Assembly (NCBI RefSeq): GCF_001434895.1
Contig: NZ_AZEE01000029.1
Coordinates: 225,267-289,266 of the forward strand
DNA: 64,000 nucleotides
Direction of reading: 5' to 3'
Source: Secundilactobacillus odoratitofui DSM 19909 = JCM 15043
GTDB taxonomy: Bacteria; Bacillota; Bacilli; Lactobacillales; Lactobacillaceae
The notes beneath the pieces are model-generated. The model worked only from the letters and a program-made list of their open reading frames with translations, did no database searches and was not told where the DNA came from. Each line of letters opens with the position of its first letter. Positions within the stretch are counted from its first letter, which is position 1. Position numbers and translations under genes: made by a program. Positions 1 through 9,214 of this stretch are shown here, piece by piece.

Positions 1-821
1 TCAGCTTCAACAACAATCCACCCTTTATAGTTGTTTTCAATCAACTTCTTGTAAACTGGTTTGAAATCAAGATCACCATCGCCAGGAACCGTAAACATCC
101 CATTTAAAAATGACCCTTGGAAAGTTAAGCCCTTTTCACGACTATCTTTTTCTTTATCACGACGAACATCTTTAAAGTGAACGTGAACAATTCGATCGAT
201 GTGGTCATTCAAGAGACTCATGTAATCACCATCTGAAACAGCAATGTGACCCGTATCATAAAGTAAGCCGACTAATTTCGGATCAGTGCTTGCCATCAAA
301 CGATCAGTCTCTTCTTTAGTTTGGATACCAGTACCCATGTGGTGGTGATATGCAACCTTAATACCATATTTAGCAGCAATTTCACCATAATGGTTTAATC
401 CTGCCGTTACTTGATCCCACTCGGCATCAGTAAAATGGTGCTTATCAGTAAAGATATTAGCAGTATCCGATTGTTGAATCGTATAAGTCTGTTCAGAAAC
501 AACAGCAATAGGTGCATGAACTGCGTGTAAAAATTGACAGTGCTTTTCAAAAGCTTCACTAGCCTTTTCAATTCCATCACGAATGATAAAGCTACTAAAC
601 CATTGACCTGCAATTTCCAAGTTACGTAACTTCAATTCGTAGTTCAACTTTTCAGGACCTGGGAAAAAGCCGCCAACTTCAGTACCTTGGAAACCGGCAA
701 CAACGATGTCACTTAATAATTGCTGTAAATTGTTATCTTTTCCGATTGATGGAATATCATCGTTTCGCCAGCCAATTGGTGCAATTCCCCATTTAATATC
801 TTTCTTAGCATCGTACGTCAT
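1..821 (-). CDS. iolE: myo-inosose-2 dehydratase IolE-like (3' end beyond window)
   Basis: Partial gene running off the left edge, about 273 codons visible. I translated it by eye from the ATG at 821, which follows a GGAGGTAACAG ribosome site; it begins [18 protein letters not shown]. The [10 protein letters not shown] start, the EVGG segment and the later YHHHMGTG and LLYDTGH motifs are those of the IolE/xylose-isomerase-like TIM-barrel family, which dehydrates 2-keto-myo-inositol to 3D-trihydroxycyclohexane-dione with a divalent metal held by Glu/Asp/His residues. It lies 23 bp downstream of the iolG stop on the same strand, so the two form an operon. The family also contains sugar-phosphate isomerases, but the neighbouring inositol dehydrogenase supports IolE. 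Confidence 0.85.
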   Translation of the reverse strand, partial: MTYDAKKDIKWGIAPIGWRNDDIPSIGKDNNLQQLLSDIVVAGFQGTEVGGFFPGPEKLNYELKLRNLEIAGQWFSSFIIRDGIEKASEAFEKHCQFLHAVHAPIAVVSEQTYTIQQSDTANIFTDKHHFTDAEWDQVTAGLNHYGEIAAKYGIKVAYHHHMGTGIQTKEETDRLMASTDPKLVGLLYDTGHIAVSDGDYMSLLNDHIDRIVHVHFKDVRRDKEKDSREKGLTFQGSFLNGMFTVPGDGDLDFKPVYKKLIENNYKGWIVVEA

Positions 822-844
822 GATCTGTTACCTCCCTATTAACT

Positions 845-1873
845 TTAAATATCTTGAACTTTAACTTGTTGACCAGTTTCTAACGATTTCTTAGCCGCCT
901 GTGCAAGTCGAATTGCACGAATACCATCTTCAAACGTACATTCAATCTCATGTTGCCCTTGAACAGCTTCGAAAAATGATGTTAATTCTGTAAAGTATGC
1001 GTCCATATAGCGCTGTAAGAAGAACAACATTGGTTTATCACTTGAAACTGAATCAGCACCTGAGTAGCTCGTCGTGCTATCCAAAACGTTATCTGCGTGA
1101 GCCATTCCCTTTGATCCAAACAATTCAATTCGCTGATCGTATCCATAAACTGCTTTACGACTATTATCGATTGAACCAATCATTCCGTTTTTGAAGAATA
1201 AGGTTGTCAAGGCAGTATCGATATCCCCTGCTTCACCGATTTTTGGATCAATCATAACGCCACCGGCAACAAAGACTGAATCGACTTCTTCGCCGGTTAT
1301 AAACCTGGCAATATCAAAATCGTGAATGGTCATATCCATGAAGATGCCACCAGACCGGCGAACGTAATCCATCGACGGTGGTTCAGGATCCCGAGACGTT
1401 ATCTTTAAAATCTGTTCTTCGCCAACGTTGCCTTGATTCCGATAATCAACAATTCGCCGAAAATTCTTGTCAAACCGGCGATTAAAACCAACTTGGAATT
1501 TAACACCCGCTTCTTTGACAGTCTTAAGCGCTTTCAAAATTTCCGCATCGTCAAACCCAACTGGCTTTTCACAGAAGATATCTTTACCAGCTTTAGCAGC
1601 ATCCATAGTCATTTGCGGATGCAAATCTGTCGGCACACAGAGTAACACTGCCTGTACCCGATCATCATTCAATACAATATGATAATCAGTTACTATTTTT
1701 TCAGCCTGAGAATATTTGGCAGGCCATTCATCATTTGCAATAATATCGCAAATATATGCAATTTCGACATTTGGCATTCGTAACAAATTTTTATAATGAA
1801 CATTTCCAATTCGGCCCATGCCAATGATACCAATTGTGATTTTTTCGTTTGTGATTAATGAGCTATTTGCCAT
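845..1873 (-). CDS. iolG: inositol 2-dehydrogenase-like Gfo/Idh/MocA oxidoreductase
   Basis: A 342-residue NAD-dependent sugar/cyclitol dehydrogenase. The N-terminal Rossmann fold carries IGIIGMGRIGNVH, EKPVGFDD supplies the family lysine, and GGIFMDMTIHDFDIAR supplies the Asp/His catalytic pair. It likely oxidises myo-inositol to 2-keto-inositol (inosose), the substrate of the IolE-like protein downstream. I start at ATG 1873 because it is preceded by AGAAAGGGGTGATAAG; a longer reading to 1912 has no ribosome site. It is divergent from the MFS transporter at 2334 and shares its control region. It resembles the dehydrogenase at 3835, so one may act on scyllo- or chiro-inositol; substrate is inferred from context. 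Confidence 0.8.
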   Translation of the reverse strand: MANSSLITNEKITIGIIGMGRIGNVHYKNLLRMPNVEIAYICDIIANDEWPAKYSQAEKIVTDYHIVLNDDRVQAVLLCVPTDLHPQMTMDAAKAGKDIFCEKPVGFDDAEILKALKTVKEAGVKFQVGFNRRFDKNFRRIVDYRNQGNVGEEQILKITSRDPEPPSMDYVRRSGGIFMDMTIHDFDIARFITGEEVDSVFVAGGVMIDPKIGEAGDIDTALTTLFFKNGMIGSIDNSRKAVYGYDQRIELFGSKGMAHADNVLDSTTSYSGADSVSSDKPMLFFLQRYMDAYFTELTSFFEAVQGQHEIECTFEDGIRAIRLAQAAKKSLETGQQVKVQDI

Positions 1874-1989
1874 CTTATCACCCCTTTCTATCAACGTTTT
1901 CGAACTGAGCAAGTACTTGTGAAAAAGTGCGTCATCTGCACTTTATTATGTTTCCTGCCACAAGTTCTTTCTTGCTTTGTTCACCACTA

Positions 1990-2017
1990 GATTAGCACTA
2001 TATAAGCGATTGTCAAC
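1990..2017 (-). promoter_or_regulatory. promoter of iolG-iolE
   Basis: Minus-strand TTGACA (complement of 2012-2017) and TAATCT (complement of 1990-1995) are separated by 16 bp. It faces iolG and lies 26 bp from the cre. Confidence 0.6.
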
Positions 2018-2042
2018 ACCAATATTTAATTAATCTTATTTT

Positions 2043-2056
2043 TGTAAGCGATTTCA
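2043..2056. promoter_or_regulatory. catabolite-responsive element (cre)
   Basis: TGTAAGCGATTTCA matches the CcpA consensus TGWAANCGNTNWCA at every position. It sits between the two divergent promoters, 9 bp upstream of the rightward -35, so CcpA could act on both arms of the inositol cluster. Confidence 0.7.
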
Positions 2057-2065
2057 GTTGAAGTG

Positions 2066-2094
2066 TTGACATTCACAAGGTGTCGTGAAATAAT
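2066..2094 (+). promoter_or_regulatory. promoter of the iolT-type operon
   Basis: TTGACA at 2066-2071 and AATAAT at 2089-2094 with an ideal 17-bp spacer. It drives the rightward genes beginning at 2334 through an untranslated leader of roughly 235 nt. Confidence 0.65.
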
Positions 2095-2333
2095 CAGTTA
2101 CGTAAAGTTGATGTAGTTTGTGTGGCTTTTCATTAATTTTACTAAAATTTATACGTCTATTGAAAACCCTTGCTATCCTTTACTTATCAAGGCTAACCAT
2201 AGTTTTCGAATATACGCATCCGTTTATATATCTGATTCTTCCTTTTGCGAAAAGTGGGCATGAGAAATTATCCATGTATATTCAGGACGGCCAATTATTT
2301 TTCAATAATTAAAGTTACCTTGGAGGTGAAATA

Positions 2334-3803
2334 ATGTTGGCAACAAAAGATGTTACTCATTCATTATCGGATCCAGATGAACCTGGAACGGACGTCTTAA
2401 CTGATAAAGCTGCACGGCGGAATTTACAAAGAACTGCATTCATCTCAACTCTAGGTGGTTTATTGTTTGGGGTTGATACTGGTGTTATAAATGGTGCGAT
2501 TGGTTATATGGCAACGCCAAGTGAACTAAATTTAACACCTAGTGACGAAGGCCTCGTAACAAGCGGAATTACACTAGGTGCTGCTTTTGGTGCTGTTTTT
2601 GCAGGTCGTTTATCAGATAAAATCGGTCGAAGACGATTACTTAAGTACTTGGCGATTTTATTTTTGATATGTACATTTGCTTGCTCCGTTGCGCCCAACG
2701 CAATCGTTATGATTATTTTCCGAGCACTTCTTGGACTGGCTGTTGGAGGTTCCTCGGTTATTGTTCCAACCTATCTTTCCGAAATTTCGACACCTAGCAT
2801 CCGAGGTCGCTTAGTAACTCAAAATGAGTTGATGATCGTCACAGGGCAATTGTTAGCCTTTGTTGTTAATGCAATTTTAGGCAATATGTTTGGGCATGTT
2901 TCCCATATTTGGCGTTACATGATTGGTTTCGGTATCATACCAGCGATTCTGTTGTTCTTTGGCATGTATTTTGTACCGGAATCACCAAGGTGGCTTGTCA
3001 TGAAAGGACGGGCTAAAGAAGCGCTTAACTCATTGAAGACACTTCGCTCACGGTCAGAAAATTGCGAAACAGAAATTAGTCAAATTCAAAATGCGCTTAA
3101 TCAAGAAAAAGAAATTAAGCAAGCAACTTTTAAGGACCTTGGGACACCTTGGATTCGACGCCTTGTTCTAATCGGCATTGGTCTGGGCGTTATGCAACAA
3201 TTTATTGGTATCAATATCATGATGTACTACGGAACAACCATTTTGACACAGGCTGGCTTTGCACATAACGCTGCCTTAATTGCAAATATTTTCAACGGTG
3301 TAGTTTCTGTCTTGGCGACGATTGTCGGTATGTCACTTATGAATCGAGTTAATCGACGAAAGATGCTGACAACCGGCATTGTTGGTACGACCGTTTCACT
3401 CATTCTAATCGTAATTGTTTCTGCAACGCTCGCTAATTCGTCGTTACTTCCAATTTTTGTTGTGTTATGTACAATGATGTTTCTTGGTTTCTTTCAAGGA
3501 TTCATTTCACCACTGGTTTGGCTATTGTTATCAGAGATTTTCCCTCAAAACCTTCGTGGTCTTGGTATGGGAGTTTCAACATTCTTTCTCTGGTTCGCTA
3601 ACTTCCTGGTTGGCTACTTCTTCCCAATCTTACTTTCTGGAATAGGCATGACCTTTACTTTTGTAGTCTTTGTCTTTTTCAACATTTTATCGTTTGGTTT
3701 CGCCTATAAATACGCGCCTGAAACGCGTGGCAAGTCTCTCGAGCAAATTCAACTCGAGTTTAAATATGGTGACGAATCTGGAGTTAATCCAGAATCTAAA
3801 TAA
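2334..3803 (+). CDS. MFS sugar/inositol transporter (IolT-like)
   Basis: A 489-residue, 12-helix major facilitator of the sugar porter family. Signatures seen are GRLSDKIGRRRLL after helix 2, PESPRWLVMKGR at the end of helix 6 and PETRGKSLEQIQ at the C-terminus, all typical of the inositol/xylose/galactose proton symporters. It starts at ATG 2334 behind TTGGAGGTGAAATA. As the first rightward gene of the inositol cluster its likely substrate is myo-inositol or a related cyclitol, imported with protons. The N-terminal 35 residues before helix 1 are hydrophilic. Substrate is inferred from neighbours, not from sequence. Confidence 0.8.
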   Translation: MLATKDVTHSLSDPDEPGTDVLTDKAARRNLQRTAFISTLGGLLFGVDTGVINGAIGYMATPSELNLTPSDEGLVTSGITLGAAFGAVFAGRLSDKIGRRRLLKYLAILFLICTFACSVAPNAIVMIIFRALLGLAVGGSSVIVPTYLSEISTPSIRGRLVTQNELMIVTGQLLAFVVNAILGNMFGHVSHIWRYMIGFGIIPAILLFFGMYFVPESPRWLVMKGRAKEALNSLKTLRSRSENCETEISQIQNALNQEKEIKQATFKDLGTPWIRRLVLIGIGLGVMQQFIGINIMMYYGTTILTQAGFAHNAALIANIFNGVVSVLATIVGMSLMNRVNRRKMLTTGIVGTTVSLILIVIVSATLANSSLLPIFVVLCTMMFLGFFQGFISPLVWLLLSEIFPQNLRGLGMGVSTFFLWFANFLVGYFFPILLSGIGMTFTFVVFVFFNILSFGFAYKYAPETRGKSLEQIQLEFKYGDESGVNPESK

Positions 3804-3834
3804 TTTTTCTATCATTTGAAGGGTGGTTTTTTTC

Positions 3835-4860
3835 ATGAAACAAATTCACGCAGGTATTATTGGTCTTGGCCGTGCTGGTCAAATGCATCTTAACAATTTA
3901 ATGACTATGCCCGACATTAAGATCGTGCAAGTCGCTGATGTTTTTATCGAAAACATCTCTGAAAAATTAAACGGTATGGGTATTACAAACCAAACCCGTG
4001 ATTATCACGAACTATTAAGTAATCCAGAAATTGATACTGTATTTATTTTTACATCAACAGATACCCACGAAGAAATCGTAACCGCCGCAGCTAAAGCTGG
4101 TAAAAATATTTTCTGTGAAAAGCCTCTCAGCATGAATCAACACGAGGAAGCTAGTTTAAATGTGCTTCAAGCTGTTAAGGACGCAGGTGTCAAACTTCAA
4201 ATTGGTTTTAATCGTCGGATGGACCCACAGTTCCGAAATGTTTATGAAAATGTTCGCAACGGCAAGATTGGGACTCCTCAGGTTGTTAAGATTACATCAC
4301 GTGATCCTGACTTACTCCCTCACGATTTAATTCAACGTATTGGTGGTCTTCTATTTGACTTCACCATGCATGATTTCGATATGGCCCGTTACATGATGAA
4401 CAGCAATATTACCGAAGTCTATGCTAAGGGTGGTACTTTAATTGATCCAACGCTAAAAGACATTAATGATATCGATACGTTAGCGCTAGTTCTCCAATTC
4501 GAAAATGGCGCCTATGGCTTGATTGATAACAGTCGTCGTGCCGTTTACGGGTACGATCAACGTGTTGAAGTCTTTGGATCCGAAGGTATGCTGAAAGCTG
4601 AAAATGTTAGCGATAGCACTGTTGAACTATATAATGACAAACATGTTGAATTAAAGAAGCCATTACCAATGTTCCAAGAACGTTATAAACCAGCCTATGT
4701 CGCTGAAATGCGGGCATTTGTTAACTCCATTCTCAACGATGAACCCGTTGTTGCAGAAGGTTTAGATGTTGTTATGGCCCAACGAGCTGCTGTTGCCGCT
4801 CAAAAATCAATTGAGACTGGCCTGCCACAAAAAGTTGATACCACGTATCCACTAAATTAA
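3835..4860 (+). CDS. second Gfo/Idh/MocA dehydrogenase of the inositol cluster
   Basis: A 341-residue NAD(P)-binding oxidoreductase and clear paralogue of the protein at 845-1873: GIIGLGRAGQMHLNNL Rossmann motif, EKPLSMNQ lysine motif, and GGLLFDFTMHDFDMAR with the Asp/His pair. Start chosen at ATG 3835, which has GAAGGGTGG upstream; the GTG at 3823 lies inside that ribosome site. It is 31 bp downstream of the transporter and 16 bp upstream of the UPF0303 gene. With two paralogues, one probably handles myo-inositol and the other a different isomer such as scyllo-inositol, but sequence alone does not say which. Confidence 0.75.
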   Translation: MKQIHAGIIGLGRAGQMHLNNLMTMPDIKIVQVADVFIENISEKLNGMGITNQTRDYHELLSNPEIDTVFIFTSTDTHEEIVTAAAKAGKNIFCEKPLSMNQHEEASLNVLQAVKDAGVKLQIGFNRRMDPQFRNVYENVRNGKIGTPQVVKITSRDPDLLPHDLIQRIGGLLFDFTMHDFDMARYMMNSNITEVYAKGGTLIDPTLKDINDIDTLALVLQFENGAYGLIDNSRRAVYGYDQRVEVFGSEGMLKAENVSDSTVELYNDKHVELKKPLPMFQERYKPAYVAEMRAFVNSILNDEPVVAEGLDVVMAQRAAVAAQKSIETGLPQKVDTTYPLN

Positions 4861-4876
4861 AAAGGAGTATCAAATA

Positions 4877-5341
4877 ATGTTAACGACCGAATTAATTTTG
4901 GAACAAGAAAAAAAGACCGCTTTACCCCACTTTGGTTTAAACGACCTTAATCCATTTATCGAAACACTCAAAAAAATTGGCGGTGAAGATTACGAAAAAG
5001 TATGTGTCCTAATTAAGCTCAATCATCGTGTTATCTTCTTTCATGCAGGTCAACATACAACGAACGAAAATAACATTTGGATTGGCAAAAAGGAACGCGC
5101 TGTCGACTTATTTGACCATTCATCTCTCTATGAAAAATATTTGAACAAAGACCATGAAGATCAATTTTTCAAAGATAGCGGCCTTAGCCCAAAGGACATT
5201 GCCATTGTTGGTGGTGGTCTGCCACTTATCGTTACCGGTACAGGAATTGTAGGTAGTCTAATTATTTCAGGCCTAACCGATGAAGGTGATCATGATTTGG
5301 GATACCATGCACTTCTCGACTACAAAGCAGCTTTAAGTTAG
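4877..5341 (+). CDS. UPF0303 / heme-degrading-domain protein (HbpS/GlcG fold)
   Basis: A 154-residue soluble protein of the UPF0303 family, related to the GlcG/HbpS-like fold. The family signature region GGGLPLIVTGTGIVGSLIISGL lies at about residues 113-135 and IFFHAGQHTTNENNIWIGKK near 55-75. The family is often named heme-degrading, but no enzymatic activity can be read from the sequence. It begins 16 bp after the dehydrogenase with AAAGGAGTATCAAATA as ribosome site and is 13 bp before the MDR gene, so it is co-transcribed. Its place in cyclitol or glycol catabolic operons suggests a role in binding or sensing a small ligand; that is inference. Confidence 0.65.
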   Translation: MLTTELILEQEKKTALPHFGLNDLNPFIETLKKIGGEDYEKVCVLIKLNHRVIFFHAGQHTTNENNIWIGKKERAVDLFDHSSLYEKYLNKDHEDQFFKDSGLSPKDIAIVGGGLPLIVTGTGIVGSLIISGLTDEGDHDLGYHALLDYKAALS

Positions 5342-5354
5342 GGGGAATTAATTG

Positions 5355-6290
5355 ATGAAAGCATTTGGAATCAACCAGTACGGAAATTCGAATGTTCTTC
5401 AAGAATATCAAATGCCAATGCCTCAAATTGGAGCCGATGAAGTATTAGTCAAAACCAATGCTTTCGCAATTAATGCTTTTGATATTTCAGTCCGTAATGG
5501 TGTCTTTAGAAACAGTGTCACACTGCTTTTCCCCTTTATTTTGGGTTCGGATGCAGTGGGCCGTATTGTTAAAGTTGGTAAAAACGTCAAAAATTATCAT
5601 GTTGGCGACGATGTAATGGCTCATCCGGGTCTTGGTGCGTATGCTGAATTCTTTAAAGTAGCGACTGCACACTTGGGCCCACTGCCTAGCATTAGTGAGC
5701 CGTACGAAGCAGCAGGTTTGCCCCTTTCTGGAATTACAGCTTACAATGTTTTAGTGCACACCGCCCAAGTTCAAGCGGGACAGACAATTGCCATTCTTGG
5801 TGCATCAGGAGGCGTTGGTTCTTTATTAGTTCAAATGGCCAAAGCCCTCGGACTCTACGTATTGGGAACTGACGTTGAGAATGCACGTGAACACGTACTT
5901 TCTCTTGGTGCTGATGAGTTTGGTGGTTATGATAGTGAACGTGTTCGTGACAAGTTTAGCCGTATGGCAGACGTTTTGATTGATGCTACCAATAATGGCG
6001 TTGGTGGTGTCGCTGGTGTTGAGATTATCAAAGACAACGGCACTTACGTTTCTTTAACCTCCCTGCCAACTGAACGTTATACAAGGCCGAACGTCACCTT
6101 CAAGCAAACTATCCCCAATCCGAAGTATCTCGATAGTGATGCTTTCTTCGCTATCTCGTTGATGATTCGTAATCATCAGCTTCATGTTCCCGTTAGTCAA
6201 TTAAAACCTTTCACGCTTGAGGGTATAATTGAGGCTCAAAATATCGTTGAACATAATTGCACCGATGGTAAAGTAATTATCACACTTTGA
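5355..6290 (+). CDS. NADP-dependent quinone oxidoreductase-like MDR protein
   Basis: A 311-residue medium-chain dehydrogenase/reductase of the zinc-free quinone oxidoreductase type. It has the N-terminal GroES-like fold, the LGSDAVGRIVKVG and VGDDVMAH region, and the nucleotide-binding motif ILGASGGVGSLLVQMAK at about residues 148-164. No structural-zinc cysteine cluster is present. ATG 5355 follows GGGGGAATTAATTG; the TTG at 5352 is the less likely start. It ends the tight polyol cluster (gaps of 10-30 bp) and probably reduces a quinone or enone, perhaps the unsaturated diketones of inositol breakdown; substrate unknown. Confidence 0.7.
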   Translation: MKAFGINQYGNSNVLQEYQMPMPQIGADEVLVKTNAFAINAFDISVRNGVFRNSVTLLFPFILGSDAVGRIVKVGKNVKNYHVGDDVMAHPGLGAYAEFFKVATAHLGPLPSISEPYEAAGLPLSGITAYNVLVHTAQVQAGQTIAILGASGGVGSLLVQMAKALGLYVLGTDVENAREHVLSLGADEFGGYDSERVRDKFSRMADVLIDATNNGVGGVAGVEIIKDNGTYVSLTSLPTERYTRPNVTFKQTIPNPKYLDSDAFFAISLMIRNHQLHVPVSQLKPFTLEGIIEAQNIVEHNCTDGKVIITL

Positions 6291-6406
6291 CTATTAATCT
6301 TCGTTATTGTTTGGTTTAAGCTATTTTCGATTTCTTTTGTTTTAGTTATGCGCTAAACTTAATGTAGATATAAAGGTTCACAACTTTATTCTTGGAGGTT
6401 AGCGTT

Positions 6407-7336
6407 ATGGAAGACATTATTTTGGACTGCGACCCCGGTCATGATGATGCAATTGCTCTGATATTGGCCGTATATTCATCCCAGATAAACCTATTAGGAG
6501 TTACTACTTCAGCAGGTAATCAAGAACACAGCCAAACACTTAGAAATGCCATGTCCTTACTAACATTAATGAACATCAATTCAATTCCAGTTGCATCTGG
6601 AAACCGGACACCTTTACTTAGATCGTTGATATCAGGGGTTACCATGCACGGGGTATCAGGATTAGATGGTGCCGAACTACCAATTCCCAATTTCCAAGCT
6701 CAAAACTTACCCGCAATTGAATTAATTGCAAAACTAGTGTCTGAAAACCCAAACAAAACCACATTAGTAATTACTGGACCATGCACGAATATTGCATTAT
6801 TTTTGGCTGTTCACCCAGATTTAAAATCTAAAATTAAACAACTTGTTATTTTAGGTGGCGGTCGTGGTGTCGGTAACTGGCAGCCTACTACTGAATTCAA
6901 TTTCCAGGTTGATCCCGAAGCCGCTAAAATTGTTGTTAATTCTGGGATACCAATTACTTTAGCCCCCTTAAACGTTGGGTTTGAGGCGCAGCTTTTAGAT
7001 GAAGATAAAAAGAATATTCATAAAGTCAAAAATCCGGTTGGTCAAGCAGTAGCTGGCTTGGTTGATTTCTATGGCCTCTCATTTGATAGCTATTGGAATT
7101 TTGAAGGTTTACCAATGTATGATCCTTGTACAATTGCTTGGTTAATTGATCCTACTAAATTTGTCAGCCGCAATTGTTACGTTGATGTTGAAACCAAAGG
7201 TGAGTTAACTTCTGGCGAAAGTGTTATCGATTACTACAATATCACGAAAAAAAAGCCCAATGCTGATGTGTTGTTTCACATTGATCGTCCTTGGTTTGCA
7301 CAACTTGTCTTGGATGCTGTTAAATCATTTGACTAA
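6407..7336 (+). CDS. inosine-uridine-preferring nucleoside hydrolase family protein
   Basis: A 309-residue nucleoside hydrolase. The diagnostic N-terminal DCDPGHDDAIAL cluster binds calcium and contains the catalytic aspartate; NFQVDPEAA and YDPCTIAWLIDP near the C-terminus complete the site. It cleaves the N-glycosidic bond of ribonucleosides to free base and ribose. ATG 6407 is preceded by CTTGGAGGTTAGCGTT. A 116-bp gap separates it from the MDR gene, so it may have its own promoter, and a strong terminator follows at 7419-7460. It links functionally to the purine salvage genes near 38-41 kb rather than to inositol. Confidence 0.8.
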   Translation: MEDIILDCDPGHDDAIALILAVYSSQINLLGVTTSAGNQEHSQTLRNAMSLLTLMNINSIPVASGNRTPLLRSLISGVTMHGVSGLDGAELPIPNFQAQNLPAIELIAKLVSENPNKTTLVITGPCTNIALFLAVHPDLKSKIKQLVILGGGRGVGNWQPTTEFNFQVDPEAAKIVVNSGIPITLAPLNVGFEAQLLDEDKKNIHKVKNPVGQAVAGLVDFYGLSFDSYWNFEGLPMYDPCTIAWLIDPTKFVSRNCYVDVETKGELTSGESVIDYYNITKKKPNADVLFHIDRPWFAQLVLDAVKSFD

Positions 7337-7418
7337 GCTGCTTATCCGCAAGCATGAAAGCGCATTCAATTCTTTAAAAACTCATTCTTAGAGAAATTAT
7401 AGTATCAATTGCAAAATA

Positions 7419-7460
7419 AAAACTTACTCAAAATCAAAATTGATTTTGAGTAAGTTTTTT
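7419..7460 (+). terminator. Rho-independent terminator after the nucleoside hydrolase
   Basis: Perfect 18-bp stem (7419-7436 with 7441-7458), four-base loop and a T run. The rest of the 313-bp gap to 7650 is AT-rich without genes. Confidence 0.85.
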
Positions 7461-7603
7461 GATTTAATTTATCCCTCCACTATTCTTATGAAGTTAATAT
7501 GCGAGTAATTTCTTGGGAAAATCAACAATGTTAGCAATTTTCCATAAAATAAAGACTTATCAAAAGTTATAACTACAGCGTTATTACTGAATAATACCAA
7601 AAT

Positions 7604-7639
7604 AAAAAGAAGATGACCTTTTCAGATCACCTTCTTTTA
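7604..7639 (-). terminator. terminator of the YfcC-type carrier gene
   Basis: Imperfect hairpin AAAAGAAGATGACCT / AGATCACCTTCTTTT just beyond the stop codon at 7650, followed on the minus strand by a T-rich stretch. Confidence 0.7.
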
Positions 7640-7649
7640 AATTCATTTA

Positions 7650-9188
7650 CTAATAAATCAACACTTCAGCCACCAAAATTCCACCACCAAAGATGAGGAC
7701 GAAGGCGACAACTGGCCAAACGAAGCGAAGCCAGTGTGAGTATTTCATGTCCAACATCTGTAGCGTGGCCATGACTAACCCGGTTGGAGCTAAGAATAGC
7801 ATTGCGTATTGACCAAACTGATAGGCCGTTACCACGACGAAACGTGGGATGTGAACCGTATCAGCGAGCGGTGCCAAGATTGGCATCGACAGCACGGCTA
7901 AACCTGATGAAGATGGCACGATGAATCCGAGCACGAAGAAAATCAGCAACATGACAATAATGAACACTGGTCCATTCATGTGCGCAACTAGGTTCGATGA
8001 AAATTGTAGCATGGTATCGGAAATCATCCCGTTATTGAGCACTAGGTTGATCCCACGGGCTAAGCCGATGATCAATGACACACCGACCAAGCTTGATGCA
8101 CCTTCAACAAAGGCATCAACGACCCCTTTTTCACCAATGCCCATCTTACCAGTTGCCGTTAAGAACATAATGACGATTGCGAAAGTCAAGAACGATGCAG
8201 CCATGATTGGGAAGCCCCAACCCTTTGCCATAACACCCCAAACCATGATTGGGAAAGTTACCGCAAATAAAATAAGGATGATCTTTTTACGTAGTGTAAA
8301 CGCCTTACTCTTACCATCATCTGAGGCCACTGACCACATCTTGTCAAATGACTCGTGATCTTCATATGAGTATGACAATTCTGGATTAGCTTTAACCTTC
8401 TTGCTATACCAGTATAGGTAACCCACAACGAAGGCTGCCGCAACGATCACACCGCCAACCCGCCAGTTCAGGCCTTGTGTAAAGTCAATACCAGCGGCAT
8501 TTGACGCGATAACAACTGAGAACGGGTTAATGGTTGAAAAACAGGTCCCGATTGAACTGGCAAGGAAGATTGCCCCCACGCAGACAATTGAATCATACCC
8601 CATGGCAATAAACACAGGTACCAAGATTGGATAAAAGGCAACGGCTTCCTCTTCAATCCCACATAGTGTTCCCCCAAGAACCATTAGGATTGCAACAAGG
8701 AAAATCAGTAAAAACTCGTGTCCCTTAGTTTTCTTAGTCAGTGCCAACAAACCTGATTCGAAGGCGCCACTGGCTTTAACAACCCCAATCAAACCACCTA
8801 AAACGAAAATGAAGACCATAATGTCGACGGCTTCAATCACACCCTGCACCATACTAGTTGGAACAGCGGCGATACTTGCTGGTCGCTGCTTTAATTTCTC
8901 ATACGTCTTAGGAATTGAAATGGCTTGTGTGATCCCGCCTGATGTAAATTGCTTAATATCAATCTTCACACCAAGTTTATCCAGCTCTTTTTGCGTGGCC
9001 GGTACTTTATCCACCGACCCATTTGGATTCTTGATTTGAAGTTGTGATGTTGGTGCATTATAAGATAATTTCGAATAACTACCGGCAGGAATCACCCAAG
9101 TTGCAATCACTGCAACAATCGTCAAAATAAACAGAATTGAAAACGCGCCTGGCATTCGTAGCTTGAAATGCTTTTTAGCTACAGTCAT
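7650..9188 (-). CDS. YfcC-family amino acid/peptide carrier, likely arginine-ornithine or citrulline exchange
   Basis: A 512-residue polytopic membrane protein of the YfcC (DcuC-like ion transporter superfamily) family with about 12 hydrophobic segments. FSILFILTIVAVIATWVIPAGSY opens the first helix, GTLCGIEEEAVAFYPILVP marks the first re-entrant region and VPSSSGLAVLSMPILAPLAD the second. In lactobacilli such proteins accompany arginine deiminase genes and are proposed arginine/ornithine or citrulline/ornithine exchangers. It lies downstream of arcB and arcC on the same strand but is separated by a terminator and a 111-nt palindrome. ATG 9188 has AGGGGTG upstream; the GTG at 9197 overlaps that site. 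Confidence 0.75.
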   Translation of the reverse strand: MTVAKKHFKLRMPGAFSILFILTIVAVIATWVIPAGSYSKLSYNAPTSQLQIKNPNGSVDKVPATQKELDKLGVKIDIKQFTSGGITQAISIPKTYEKLKQRPASIAAVPTSMVQGVIEAVDIMVFIFVLGGLIGVVKASGAFESGLLALTKKTKGHEFLLIFLVAILMVLGGTLCGIEEEAVAFYPILVPVFIAMGYDSIVCVGAIFLASSIGTCFSTINPFSVVIASNAAGIDFTQGLNWRVGGVIVAAAFVVGYLYWYSKKVKANPELSYSYEDHESFDKMWSVASDDGKSKAFTLRKKIILILFAVTFPIMVWGVMAKGWGFPIMAASFLTFAIVIMFLTATGKMGIGEKGVVDAFVEGASSLVGVSLIIGLARGINLVLNNGMISDTMLQFSSNLVAHMNGPVFIIVMLLIFFVLGFIVPSSSGLAVLSMPILAPLADTVHIPRFVVVTAYQFGQYAMLFLAPTGLVMATLQMLDMKYSHWLRFVWPVVAFVLIFGGGILVAEVLIY

Positions 9189-9214
9189 GATGTTCACCCC
9201 TAATTAATTTATGA

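Larger units (their letters stand above)
1874..2333. other. divergent control region of the inositol cluster
   Basis: This 460-bp gap holds no convincing gene. It contains a leftward promoter (1990-2017), a rightward promoter (2066-2094), a perfect cre (2043-2056), a 10-bp palindrome CAAGTACTTG at 1910-1919 and an inverted repeat AAAGTGC/GCACTTT at 1924-1930 and 1938-1944 in the leftward leader. The two last elements are candidate operators for a cluster-specific regulator not encoded here. The rightward leader is long, about 235 nt, and AT-rich. Confidence 0.6.

Noticed and set aside
1996-2011. Second cre at the leftward iolG promoter
   Set aside because: ATATAAGCGATTGTCA has four mismatches to the consensus after aligning the central CG.
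7921-8358. Long plus-strand ORF inside the YfcC-type gene
   Set aside because: It is a shadow frame of a clearly coding membrane protein gene; no ribosome site and no recognisable protein.
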